64,000 nucleotides of DNA from an uncultured Prevotellaceae bacterium (GTDB lineage Bacteria; Bacteroidota; Bacteroidia; Bacteroidales; Bacteroidaceae), in assembly GCA_900315105.1 (NCBI GenBank), contig OMXX01000017.1, forward strand, positions 1-64,000, given 5' to 3'. Position numbers and translations under genes: made by a program. The notes under the pieces were generated by a model. It did not search any database, was not told the DNA's origin, and saw nothing but the letters and a program-made list of their open reading frames with translations. This document shows, one piece after another, positions 43,208 to 51,902 of this stretch; the stretch's first letter is position 1; the number at the start of each line of letters is the position of its first letter.

Positions 43208-44464
43208 TTAGAAAGTGTATTGAAGCATTACCACGGCACTATGTTTTGCTACGCCGAGGTCATCGTTGTCTCTGTCGAGCTGTGTCTCGTGACCTGTTCT
43301 GCCGATATACTGATACATGGCAGAAACCTTAAGACCGCTGTTCTTGATGAAATAGTTACAACCCACAGCAGGCATATTCAGAACACCGTCCTTGCTGCTT
43401 CCGTTTCTATCCATAAAATCATAGCGGGCAGCCAACTGCCATTGTGGTGTCACGAAATATCCTGCCTGAACATATCCGCCTATGAAGTCGTATGTCTCAT
43501 CAATTTTCTGACGTTCTGTGAACCCTACGTTCATCCAGTATGCCTCGCCTGAGAAATACCAGCGGTTGTGAAGATATGAAACCTCGAAACCCATTCGGGT
43601 ATCATTAGTGCTCTCGCTTTCTGACTCCACATTCACACTTCCTGAAAGAGCAACTTCAAGTTTGTTCTCGTTAAGCATCTTTGCATTCCCCTGTGTTCTT
43701 GGCATTGTGCCGAAAGGAGTCCATGCAATTCTTCCTGCATAGAGCAAAGAAGGAATGTGCCAGTCGTCAGAGAAAGTCTTTGTTGCAGAGTTTGAACCTG
43801 CGCCCGTACCATTGAACATACCAAGTTCATAGCCCCATTGCTTGCTCATCTTACCATGTATCATAACGCCCATATCGAAGCCTGTGCCTATCTTAGGGCA
43901 TACAGCGTTAAGTGAGTATGGCATAATGGTTGTAGCTGTGAGTGATGTTGGGACGCATGGCATAAGAGTCTCGCCAAGAGTGGTGAGGTATGCGCTTGAG
44001 AAAGGAGTCTTGAATTTACCCACTTTAACGGCAAAGCCATCGCTTACCTTCACATCAAACCAAGCCTGCTGAAGTATGTTTGCTCCGGAAGCTGCTGCGT
44101 TTATTGAAAGGTTGTATGTTATGTTGCTGAAAGCCTTACCTGTGAAGCCAAGTACTGCGTATGGCATAGCGAAACCTGAATTTGCCACGTTATCCTGATT
44201 ATAAGCCTTGTCCAGACCTTCATCATCATAATAGTGGAAATTGGCAGTTGACTGTATCATCAAATACGGCTTGAAAGAGAACTTGCCATCCTTGGATTCT
44301 ATCTGGAACATTCTGTCACTTCCGATAGTCACTACGCCATTTTCGGCGTCATAGTTCTCAGAAGCCTGAGCCTCGCTTGTGCTGTTTATTTCATTCTCAA
44401 CATTCTCAGCATTTACTGTAAATGCCATCATCGCTGCACATGCAGTAAGGTATATCTTTTTCAT
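43208..44464 (-). CDS. Phosphate-selective-type (OprO/P family) outer membrane porin
   Basis: This 418-residue protein has a signal peptide (MKKIYLTACAAMMAFTVNA), an early domain with FKPYLMIQSTANFHY, VKVGKFKTPFS (a hallmark of this porin family), repeated amphipathic strands, and a C-terminal aromatic residue (VVMLQYTF). It should be a beta-barrel for small anions or complexes. It is the fourth gene of the imelysin operon, between the di-haem enzyme and the cytochrome lipoprotein. Substrate cannot be inferred from sequence. An iron, copper or anion role is suggested by context only. Confidence 0.82.
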   Translation of the reverse strand: MKKIYLTACAAMMAFTVNAENVENEINSTSEAQASENYDAENGVVTIGSDRMFQIESKDGKFSFKPYLMIQSTANFHYYDDEGLDKAYNQDNVANSGFAMPYAVLGFTGKAFSNITYNLSINAAASGANILQQAWFDVKVSDGFAVKVGKFKTPFSSAYLTTLGETLMPCVPTSLTATTIMPYSLNAVCPKIGTGFDMGVMIHGKMSKQWGYELGMFNGTGAGSNSATKTFSDDWHIPSLLYAGRIAWTPFGTMPRTQGNAKMLNENKLEVALSGSVNVESESESTNDTRMGFEVSYLHNRWYFSGEAYWMNVGFTERQKIDETYDFIGGYVQAGYFVTPQWQLAARYDFMDRNGSSKDGVLNMPAVGCNYFIKNSGLKVSAMYQYIGRTGHETQLDRDNDDLGVAKHSAVVMLQYTF

Positions 44465-44513
44465 AATGTTTTCTTCAAATAAATAGTAATTTTAATAGTT
44501 AAATACTAAATGA

Positions 44514-46055
44514 TTATAGGCTTTCAAGGAACTTTATCATCGCATCCCTGTCTGCCTTATCCATCTTCATGAACAGGTTTCGTGAAGCAAGACCTTCACC
44601 GCCATGCCAGAGGATAGCCTCTTTGAAGTTGCGTGCTCTTCCGTCGTGCAGGAAGTATGTATGTCCGTTCACTTTCTTCTGCAATCCGATACCCCAGAGT
44701 GGGGTAGTGCGCCATTCATTTCCGCGTGCAAGACCGCTTGTGTAGTTATCGTTCAGTCCTACGCCCATGATTTCTGAACCCATGTCGTGCAATAGATAAT
44801 CGGTATATGGGTGTATTGTCTGACTTCCAAGCCAAGGCAACTCCGTACCGCAAAGCAATGTTGCACCTCGTGGACGTGTATGCAGCGTGGTGACGTGGCA
44901 TAGATGACACTTAGCCTCGAAGAACATTTTTTCACCTCTCTGAACAGCCTCGCGTTCAGTCATTGTTACCGTAGTGCCGTTAGAGCGTGTCAATGTCACC
45001 TTTGTCATGGTACTGCCAAGTCTTCTTGCAGGAACACCAAGACTATGCAGATACAGATCCACATCCTCCATATCCTCTGCCGAAACATCGAGTTTATCGT
45101 ATGTGAGTCCCATCATCGAGCCTTCCACCATCTGATGCTGCCCCTCGCAAATCTCTTCTGGATAGCGTGAGTTCGTAGCACCCATATCACTTGAGAAACC
45201 AAGTTCAACGGTGAGGTCAAGGTGCTGTGCCTTATTGCCTGAGAGTCCGATGCCCTTCACGCCTTTCTCCGTTATATAGTTGCATCTTCCTGAAATGCCA
45301 TATTCAGGGTAGTTGCTTTGAGCAGCAAGTCTTTCTATTTCAGAACGGTCTATTGCCATCATCTGTCCCATACCCACGTGTCTGAGAGGAATACGAACGG
45401 TGCAGAACAAATCCTCGGGATTTATCGTAACTGAGTCTTTCTTCACATCGTCCCACATCTTCTTATACCACTTTACGACCTTGAAGTTAGGGTGCGCAAG
45501 CTCGTAAGGCTCGCCATCGGGGAATGTGCCTTTCTCGTAGTTATAGCGTATCTCCACCTTACCCTCCGGTGTCACGCCATAGATAGTCTGGTCATGGAGC
45601 ACACGACCATAGTCCTGGAAGAAAACGCCATTCTTTCTTGCTACATATATCAGCATTGCCGACATTCCGTTAGTGCCGGAGCCATATACAGGTGTACCAT
45701 CGGCATCTGTGCCTATCTGATTCCATACTCCTGGGTTAGTTCTTCCGGCATTAGCATGGCAGGAAGCACATGAATATCCGGCATATACAGGACCATAGTT
45801 ATCCGTTACGTTATCGTAAAGTCTGTTGCCATGCTGGAATCGGGTAGCGTATTTCCCCGAAAGCCATTCGGCATCAATGTCGTATGCCTTTGACGAATCC
45901 CAGAAAATAGTAGAAGTACCTGCCGACAATCCCCATTTCGTAAGATCATTGGCATGTACCTCAAGGAATTCGTCCACCCCTTCTGTGTCCTCTGAACAGG
46001 ACCACAGGCAAAGTGGCATGAGAATAGCGAGTGTATAGTTCAGAAATGTTTTCAT
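44514..46055 (-). CDS. Di-haem oxidoreductase (DHO / DUF1111 'thiol oxidoreductase' family) lipoprotein
   Basis: This 513-residue lipoprotein (signal ending LCLWSC) has two CxxCH motifs: YSCASCHANAGRTN (~96) and KCHLCHVTTLHTRPRG (~390). The C-terminus contains TTPLWGIGLQKKVNGHTYFLHDGRARNFKEAILWHGGE, the region conserved among di-haem peroxidase relatives. It lies directly after the imelysin gene, a pairing known in other bacteria. Haem attachment would depend on the CcsBA encoded at the end of this operon. The reaction is not established for the family. Confidence 0.88.
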   Translation of the reverse strand: MKTFLNYTLAILMPLCLWSCSEDTEGVDEFLEVHANDLTKWGLSAGTSTIFWDSSKAYDIDAEWLSGKYATRFQHGNRLYDNVTDNYGPVYAGYSCASCHANAGRTNPGVWNQIGTDADGTPVYGSGTNGMSAMLIYVARKNGVFFQDYGRVLHDQTIYGVTPEGKVEIRYNYEKGTFPDGEPYELAHPNFKVVKWYKKMWDDVKKDSVTINPEDLFCTVRIPLRHVGMGQMMAIDRSEIERLAAQSNYPEYGISGRCNYITEKGVKGIGLSGNKAQHLDLTVELGFSSDMGATNSRYPEEICEGQHQMVEGSMMGLTYDKLDVSAEDMEDVDLYLHSLGVPARRLGSTMTKVTLTRSNGTTVTMTEREAVQRGEKMFFEAKCHLCHVTTLHTRPRGATLLCGTELPWLGSQTIHPYTDYLLHDMGSEIMGVGLNDNYTSGLARGNEWRTTPLWGIGLQKKVNGHTYFLHDGRARNFKEAILWHGGEGLASRNLFMKMDKADRDAMIKFLESL

Positions 46056-46073
46056 AATGTCTTTATACAGCTA

Positions 46074-46102
46074 ACTATCCCTCGCATCACGCGAGGGATA
46101 GT
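46074..46102. other. Strong hairpin between imelysin and di-haem genes
   Basis: ACTATCCCTCGC pairs perfectly with GCGAGGGATAGT around a 5-base loop. A T-run follows only on the plus strand, so it would terminate antisense transcription. In the operon's own direction it may set mRNA stability or cause partial read-through. Confidence 0.65.
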
Positions 46103-46131
46103 CCCTGTTTTTTTCTTATGTATGCTTAAAC

Positions 46132-47334
46132 TTACTTTACGGTTCTTGCCTTACCGTCCTTGAACAGGAGGTACTCAAGAGTGTGGAATCCGCGGAGTGA
46201 CTGTGCAGCCTCGATAGCCTCGCTGTCCTCGTCGTATTCGCCAGTCCACTGGAATGAAGACCACTTCTGCTCCTTCATTACCTGTACGATACCAGCCTGA
46301 TCCAAAGGCCATGAATCCATGTTAGGGTCAAGACCAAGCTCAGAAACTGGACCGAAGAGGAATGCCTCTGATGTCTCCCATGGCTGACGTGATGCAAGCC
46401 AAGCCTCACAAGCAGCCTCGAATGTTGCATTTGAAGGATTCTTCTGCAATGCCTGAACAGCCTCAAGAAGAGCCTTGTTCTTTGCTGCAAGATCCTTGTA
46501 TGTAGGAAGTGCTACCTTGTCAACAAACTGATCTGTGATAGCCTGACAATCTGTCTCTGAGAGGTTGTCTTTTATAAGACCTTTGAGTTCCTCAAGGCTG
46601 GTTACAAGCTCTGCACAAGCATCCATAGCTGCAGCAGCCTCGCTTGAACCTATGTTGTTACGGAATGGCTGTGGAATAGCGTCGATAGCTGACCATGCCT
46701 TGCCTACGTTCTGCCATACTACGATTGAAGCTGCACGAAGCTTGTCACTTGACATACACTTCACGATAACAGAGTTCTGTGTCAGAACACCCTGTTGCAT
46801 TGCTGTCTTATAGTCGTACTTTGCAGGAGAACCTGTAATTGGCTGTCCGAGCAGAGAGTTTGCAATAGAGAGGATGTTGTTCTTGTAGTCATCACGAGAG
46901 TGCCATGAATACCATGACTCCACAGCATAGAGTGCCTGTGTCTTCTTGTTTGAGTTCCAGTAATCTACTGGCTCACCAATCTTTGCTGTGCCAACCTCAT
47001 TTGCGATGTCGATGCAACCATCGATGATCTGTTCTACGCAAGCTACTGCTGAATTATAGCCAGAAGCGGCATCGTGGTTCTTGAAGCTCTTTGCGAAACT
47101 GTTGTTCCACTCATTATAGAGAGCCTGAGAGTCATCATTGAGAAGCTTTGCCACGTTTACTGCATAGTTACCCCATGCCGCAGCATTTTCTGAGTTGTAA
47201 TCAAGATCCTCGGCATTAGCGTATGGATCTACTGTGTTGTCCTTCTTGTCATCATCATCATCGCTACATGATGTAAGACTCACTGTTGCAAGTGCTGCAA
47301 CTGCAAAAATTGAAGCTTTGAAAATCTTGTTCAT
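46132..47334 (-). CDS. Imelysin-family lipoprotein
   Basis: This 400-residue lipoprotein (LTSC, then an Asp-rich stretch DDDDDKKD) belongs to the imelysin (IrpA/peptidase M75-like) family, periplasmic proteins tied to iron uptake and not proved to be peptidases. The conserved GFHTLEYLLF near the C-terminus has the GxHxxE metal motif, and the first helix region (AAAWGNYAVNVAKLL) fits the four-helix fold. It is preceded by a porin and followed by the di-haem enzyme. By analogy with imelysin/di-haem clusters elsewhere it would bind or deliver a metal. Confidence 0.88.
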   Translation of the reverse strand: MNKIFKASIFAVAALATVSLTSCSDDDDDKKDNTVDPYANAEDLDYNSENAAAWGNYAVNVAKLLNDDSQALYNEWNNSFAKSFKNHDAASGYNSAVACVEQIIDGCIDIANEVGTAKIGEPVDYWNSNKKTQALYAVESWYSWHSRDDYKNNILSIANSLLGQPITGSPAKYDYKTAMQQGVLTQNSVIVKCMSSDKLRAASIVVWQNVGKAWSAIDAIPQPFRNNIGSSEAAAAMDACAELVTSLEELKGLIKDNLSETDCQAITDQFVDKVALPTYKDLAAKNKALLEAVQALQKNPSNATFEAACEAWLASRQPWETSEAFLFGPVSELGLDPNMDSWPLDQAGIVQVMKEQKWSSFQWTGEYDEDSEAIEAAQSLRGFHTLEYLLFKDGKARTVK

Positions 47335-47368
47335 TTTTATTTAATTTTTAATTATCAATTATCCATTA

Positions 47369-48682
47369 TCAATTTGAAAAGAACCATCCCGTCCACGCAA
47401 TTCCTATTGCGAATTCATTCTCAGAGTTGTACTTTCCACCACCTATCTTACGTGTTGTATAGTCTGCCTTTACAACGATGTCTGATGTGGCACGCCAGTT
47501 TACGCCCATCACCCACATACTCGTTTTCAGACGTTCCTCTGCAGTATAGTAGCCTCTCACATCCTGCTGAGGGTTGTAGTACTCATACCTCATGAATGGA
47601 ATGATATCAGGACAATTCTCACTCTGCGCCAGACCTGCAATCTTCAGACCTATCTCACCGCCATAACTTACGGCATTGTGTGCCACAGGTGTAAGGCGTG
47701 TATAGCCAGACTTGTTTGACAACTTACCGTTCTTTGAAGATAGAACCTCAGAGTTTGTCAGACTTCCATATATCATGTTAGCCCTTGCCTCCACATATCT
47801 GTTCTTATACTGGCCGTCGAGGTTATATATGCGTACAGGCATCTTCCCAAGACCGTCGTATGTCTGTGTCTTATCGGCATTGCCACCCACGTTTGCGCAG
47901 TAGTATATGCTACCACCTATGCGAAGTCCTGGTACACCCTTATAATCTACGCGAAGCACATAACCCGGATTCGTGAAGTTATCCTGCTCAAACTTACCCT
48001 GCTTGGCACCACGCGCCCATGAATTGCGGTCGAAACCATTTGCATTGAGACCAGACACAATCTGAGCCTCATAGTCAAATCTGCCATAGCCCTTGCCTAT
48101 TGTGCCGAAGAATTCAAGACCTGTCTCATGCCATGTACAAGGAAGAATAGAAGTCTCGCCTTCCGGACGCACAGTACCGAAGAACTGCGTAGGCTCATGA
48201 TGTGAGTTGGTAAGACCTACAGGCACTACCATGTGGCCAACCCTTACGTTGAATGCTCGGTTTATCAGACGTGTGAGATGCATCTGCTCCAGAGCTACCT
48301 CACCGCCTTTCTCTATCTCTGTCTCATACTCACCGTTCTCCGTATTCTCAAGTTCGTATGCAGTACCTACACCGCCAGCCTCAAACTCCACCTCAACACC
48401 GAGAATCCATTTTGAGTTGAACTTATAGTCGCCGGCAATAACGGCACGCGGAATGGATATCGTATTACGGTTCTCCTTCACATTACCGCCTGAATGGCCG
48501 AAGAAACGGTTGGTGCCATAATCTTTAAAAGCAGCCACGAGTTCACCATAGCCGCCTATTCTCCACTTCTCAAATGTATTATAAGGATACACATCCTGAA
48601 CAACTTCGCTATCCTTGCTCTCCTGAGCATTTGCAGTGGCTATGCATCCCATCACAGCCATTGCTGTAATAATTCTTTTCAT
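47369..48682 (-). CDS. Outer membrane beta-barrel porin, first gene of the imelysin operon
   Basis: This 437-residue protein has a signal peptide (MKRIITAMAVMGCIATANA), an early KWRIGGYGELVAAFKDYGTN, many alternating strands with RVGHMVVPVGLTN and KADYTTRKIGG, and an end FAIGIAWTGWFFSN. It is a predicted 16-18-strand porin. It resembles the second porin of this operon in general plan but not in sequence that I can align. It is separated by 34 bp from the imelysin gene. Its promoter region is shared with the divergent hemerythrin-LuxR gene. Confidence 0.82.
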   Translation of the reverse strand: MKRIITAMAVMGCIATANAQESKDSEVVQDVYPYNTFEKWRIGGYGELVAAFKDYGTNRFFGHSGGNVKENRNTISIPRAVIAGDYKFNSKWILGVEVEFEAGGVGTAYELENTENGEYETEIEKGGEVALEQMHLTRLINRAFNVRVGHMVVPVGLTNSHHEPTQFFGTVRPEGETSILPCTWHETGLEFFGTIGKGYGRFDYEAQIVSGLNANGFDRNSWARGAKQGKFEQDNFTNPGYVLRVDYKGVPGLRIGGSIYYCANVGGNADKTQTYDGLGKMPVRIYNLDGQYKNRYVEARANMIYGSLTNSEVLSSKNGKLSNKSGYTRLTPVAHNAVSYGGEIGLKIAGLAQSENCPDIIPFMRYEYYNPQQDVRGYYTAEERLKTSMWVMGVNWRATSDIVVKADYTTRKIGGGKYNSENEFAIGIAWTGWFFSN

Positions 48683-48690
48683 ATCGGCTG

Positions 48691-48722
48691 CAAAATTACT
48701 ATCTTTCCCCCACCTTCACAAT
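48691..48722 (-). promoter_or_regulatory. Promoter of the porin-imelysin operon
   Basis: On the minus strand TAATTTTG (48698-48691) preceded at ~20 bp by ATTG (48722-48719). The -33 region overlaps one of the GGTATT boxes. The predicted transcript starts a few bases before the ATG. Confidence 0.55.
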
Positions 48723-48842
48723 ACCCAAAAATTATGCTTTTTCATTGCCACTTTCACATCACCAATACCCAAAATTAGGTATTCGCTAATCATTTTTAGG
48801 TATTCAAAGTTGTTAAAAATGCAAAATCTGAGAATTAATACC
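48720..48842. promoter_or_regulatory. Array of five GGTATT/AATACC boxes between divergent genes
   Basis: Hexamers at 48720 (AATACC), 48764 (AATACC), 48778 (GGTATT), 48799 (GGTATT) and 48837 (AATACC). The second and third form the palindrome AATACCCAAAATTAGGTATT. They lie between the operon promoter and the regulator promoter. I infer binding sites for the LuxR-type regulator encoded to the right. Confidence 0.5.
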
Positions 48843-48854
48843 TACTTTTTATTA

Positions 48855-48885
48855 TTGTGTATTTCGCAAAAAAATCTTAATTTTG
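48855..48885 (+). promoter_or_regulatory. Promoter of the hemerythrin-LuxR gene
   Basis: TTG (48855-48857), 20-bp spacer, TAATTTTG (48878-48885). A ~115-nt leader is predicted, with a repeated TTACGAATTAC / TAATTCGTAATTAG palindrome. Confidence 0.55.
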
Positions 48886-49009
48886 CACTCGGAAAAGAAT
48901 TACGAGTTACGAATTACTAATTACTTGTTTGCTATATGCGATCACATACGCCCTATTAGCGAATAAAGCCAACTAGGTAATTCGTAATTAGTCATTAGTC
49001 ATTCTGAAA

Positions 49010-49966
49010 ATGAAAAAGATGAAACTTTACGAACCAGAGGATAGCATGATAACCCTGATTCGAGACAACTACAGCGTACTCCAGAGCCTCGGTGCATTTG
49101 GCATTAGTCTTGGCTTTGGCGACAAATCCGTGCGTGAGGTATGTGAGATGCAGAATGTAGATACCTATACATTCCTCGCAGTGGTAAACCTTGCACTCAA
49201 CGGCTACCACGCGCAGGATGACGAGTCGAAACTATCCGTGCCTACCCTGATGAAATACCTCCGCGCATCCCACGAGTACTACCTCGGGTTCCAGTTGCCT
49301 TATATCCGTACTGAACTCGTTGCTGCACTCGACGAGAGCGATAACCTTGCCCCTCTCATCTTGCGCCTCTACGACGACTATGCCAAGTCCATACACCAGC
49401 ACATGAAGTATGAGGAAAAGGCTCTCTTCCCCTATGTTGAGGCTCTGCTTCGTGGCGAGACTGTCGAGGGCTACAATGCCGACACGTTCTCAAAGCATCA
49501 TGGCGATATCTCCGAGAAACTCAAGGAACTGAAGAACATCATCATCAAGTATCTGCCTGCTGATGCGCTGCACAACAACCAGCTCACTGCGTGTCTCTAT
49601 GACATATATAATAATGAGGAATGGCTACAGCTTCATTCATTGGTAGAGGACGAGATCTTCGTGCCTGCCATCCGGCACCTTGAGATGCGAGCCAAGAACG
49701 ATGATGTCACAATGAAGATATCAAGGATGATAGGTCATAACCCAGATGCGTCCGATGCATTGTCTGACAGGGAGAAGGATGTAATAGTGGCAATGGTGCA
49801 GGGCATGAGCAATAAGGAGATAGCCGACCACCTCTTCATCTCTATCAACACCGTTATAACCCACAGACGCAACATAGCGCGAAAGCTGCAGATCCATTCA
49901 CCTGCAGGTCTCACCATCTATGCAATCGTCAATAACCTCATCGACATATCCAACGTAAAACTTTAG
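49010..49966 (+). CDS. DUF542-hemerythrin-LuxR fusion transcriptional regulator
   Basis: This 318-residue cytoplasmic protein joins three parts. Residues ~10-65 match the DUF542/ScdA N-terminal domain of iron-centre repair (RIC) proteins (LGAFGISLGFGDKSVREVC). Residues ~80-225 are hemerythrin-like, with candidate di-iron ligands His88, His131 (in IHQHMKYEE), Glu135, His163/164, His209 and Glu213. Residues ~250-310 are a LuxR-type helix-turn-helix (LSDREKDVIVAMVQGMSNKE ... SINTVITHRRNIARKL). A di-iron site on a DNA-binding protein suggests sensing of iron, oxygen or nitric oxide. It is divergent from the imelysin/di-haem operon, which I infer it controls. Confidence 0.85.
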   Translation: MKKMKLYEPEDSMITLIRDNYSVLQSLGAFGISLGFGDKSVREVCEMQNVDTYTFLAVVNLALNGYHAQDDESKLSVPTLMKYLRASHEYYLGFQLPYIRTELVAALDESDNLAPLILRLYDDYAKSIHQHMKYEEKALFPYVEALLRGETVEGYNADTFSKHHGDISEKLKELKNIIIKYLPADALHNNQLTACLYDIYNNEEWLQLHSLVEDEIFVPAIRHLEMRAKNDDVTMKISRMIGHNPDASDALSDREKDVIVAMVQGMSNKEIADHLFISINTVITHRRNIARKLQIHSPAGLTIYAIVNNLIDISNVKL

Positions 49967-50199
49967 CCTTACAATAGGTGCTAAAGTCTTTTTAATAGCG
50001 AACAAATTAATAGATTAAAATATTAAACGCAGAGACGCGGAGTCGCAGAGTTTTTTCTTTGTGCCTTCGCGTCTTTGCGTTTGTTTTTACCAACACCTAA
50101 CCCCCATCACCCAACACCTATAAAGGGTTTATCACATACCTACCCCCCAATTGAGCATATTCAGTTAGGGGGTAGTTGCTTGTTCGTAATTTATACATG
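49967..50199. repeat. Gene-free stretch with CGCAGAG palindrome and a CATCACCC run
   Basis: AAACGCAGAGACGCGGAGTC (from ~50026) pairs loosely with CTTCGCGTCTTTGCGTTTG (~50064), a second copy of the element at 10045. A run of CACCTAACCCCCATCACCCA follows. Confidence 0.55.
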
Positions 50200-50242
50200 C
50201 ACTAATTTCCTTATTGTTACCTGTTACTTGTTACCGCAGGGT
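50200..50242. repeat. Left copy of a perfect 43-bp inverted repeat
   Basis: It begins CACTAATTTCCTTATTGTTA and ends TTGTTACCGCAGGGT. It is the exact reverse complement of 51903-51945 and touches the stop codon of the membrane protein gene. Confidence 0.9.
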
Positions 50243-50976
50243 TAGACATTCCGCTTCTTATATTTCCTTTCAACGAAAAGGAAGAAGATGATAGCCATGA
50301 TGAGATAATTCGTAATGCTGATGCAGTCCTTTTTAAAAGAATAAAATTTCAATTCCATGTAAGGACTTATCTCCCGATAGCTACCTTCCGAAACAATAAC
50401 ACAATACTTGTCAAATTCAATGTTTCGATGAGTCTCATGCAAAAAAGCCCTATCCCCATAACTACTTAACCAATCATTAGGGGCATGTTTCAAGGCATTA
50501 TTAAACCTATCATAGACCTCATCATAAGAGCCGTCAGTAGGTTCTGATACAGAATCTCTAAAGAGTTGATACGACTTTGCCAGACATACCTTTATCTCCT
50601 CGTCTGATGACATAGCCTCTTTCGAGCATATTGTCACAGGTCTCTGCACATAACTGAAATAGTGTCCTTTATATCCACAGATAAAATTGTATGTCCATGG
50701 ACTATTCGTAAGTTGATATTCGTGAGGATAGTCAAGCTTTCTTTTCGTTTCTCCCTTGTATTCTACGCAATATGTCGTATTTCGTATTTGGGCAACATTA
50801 TCCGAGGTCATCATACTGTCTATCTTGGAAGTGTACTTAACGTAGTTTCCATTAGGAAACAGATCTAAGCGAGGTGCGAGCTTTTCCATGTAATAACATT
50901 CGAAAGCATGGAAGAGTAGCGGTTCTGTAAAATAGATGAACAGACACGCAAAAAATATGTTGATCCTTTTCATCAC
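50242..50976 (-). CDS. Unrecognised membrane protein flanked by inverted repeats
   Basis: This 244-residue protein matches no family that I recognise. It has an N-terminal hydrophobic helix (INIFFACLFIYFTEPLLF) and a C-terminal helix (TNYLIMAIIFFLFVERKYKK), enclosing ~190 soluble residues rich in Tyr, Ser and charged residues, with seven Cys. The topology suggests a domain on the outer side of the inner membrane. It is monocistronic with its own promoter. It is the only gene between perfect 43-bp inverted repeats, which hints that the segment is or was a mobile or inverted unit. Composition is more AT-rich than the neighbouring operons. Confidence 0.6.
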   Translation of the reverse strand: MMKRINIFFACLFIYFTEPLLFHAFECYYMEKLAPRLDLFPNGNYVKYTSKIDSMMTSDNVAQIRNTTYCVEYKGETKRKLDYPHEYQLTNSPWTYNFICGYKGHYFSYVQRPVTICSKEAMSSDEEIKVCLAKSYQLFRDSVSEPTDGSYDEVYDRFNNALKHAPNDWLSSYGDRAFLHETHRNIEFDKYCVIVSEGSYREISPYMELKFYSFKKDCISITNYLIMAIIFFLFVERKYKKRNV

Positions 50977-51097
50977 TTTCCCATTACATAATAATTGAAC
51001 TTCTCGTAGTTTGTTCCATCTGCTTGCTAATGTCCTTGAGAATTCTGTATGTATTCTTTCCTTTTGCCATATAGATTTTTTTTAGATTTTCTGAATA

Positions 51098-51128
51098 CAA
51101 AAATATATATAATATTTGGGATAACAAA
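51098..51128 (-). promoter_or_regulatory. Promoter of the lone membrane protein gene
   Basis: On the minus strand TTTG (51128-51125), 19-bp spacer, TATTTTTG (51105-51098). A ~115-nt 5' UTR is predicted. Confidence 0.6.
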
Positions 51129-51349
51129 AAGATTTCCGACTATTTTCGAACTTGTTGCAATATATCTTTTGAATGTTTGTGGTTGTATAGCGTTGCATAT
51201 CAATATATTATATGTGTGAATCTGTGATATATACAAATTGTAATTGCAACACCTCTGTGTCAGGTATGATGTCAACGAATGCAGTATGATAATAACTATA
51301 AAGCAGTAAACAAAAATCAGAAAAAAAACACATCCCGGAAAACGTGTCG

Positions 51350-51503
51350 GTAACAGGTAACGGGTAACAATAAGGAAATGAGTGTAGCTGAAGCCCTATA
51401 TTTTTAATTTCTATATATAATAAGGTATATAAACTCCTTAGAATAATTCCGTAAAATTTTTGGCCATACACTCAATTCCTTATTGTTACCTGTTACTTGT
51501 TAC
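51350..51503. repeat. Inner inverted pair related to the 43-bp repeat
   Basis: GTAACAGGTAACGGGTAACA... (51350-51386) and ...TGTTACCTGTTACTTGTTAC (51467-51503) are inverted relatives of the outer 43-bp repeat and enclose ~80 bp of AT-rich DNA, like a miniature inverted-repeat element. Confidence 0.78.
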
Positions 51504-51765
51504 TGGTCGTGGCTTGGCTAGCTTGCTGTGGTAGTCTAAGGTAAAGAGAATGAGGCTGTTAGCGTAAAGTGGAAAGTTGGATATAGGCGCCCGATAGTCT
51601 CAATAACATAACAGCAAGCATTAATTCTGGGCAGATTCACCTTGTTTTTCCCCTGATTTTGTTTACAGCTTTTTAGTTATTATTATACTGCATTCGTTGA
51701 CATCATACTGAATTCGTTTACTCCACATGGAAAACGATGTAAAGACGCGAAAATTGCTCTGGAAC

Positions 51766-51890
51766 CCCTCCAATGCAGTTCCGTTGTACCTCCGTTATAA
51801 ATCCGTTATAAGTCCGTTGATGCTCCATCGATGGGAGCGAACCTAAAGCGAAGGTATAGCGAAGGCAGAACGAAGGCATAGCGAAGGCAC
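51766..51890. repeat. Dispersed repeat, copy 1 (CTCCGTTATAA ... GGGAGCGAACCTAAAGCGAA)
   Basis: CTCCGTTATAAATCCGTTAT, then TGCTCCATCGATGGGAGCGA and a series of GCGAAGGCANA units. A second copy is at 61219-61335. The tail units look like a degenerate tandem array of AGCGAAGGCA. Confidence 0.8.
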
Positions 51891-51902
51891 GACATCGTTT
51901 CT

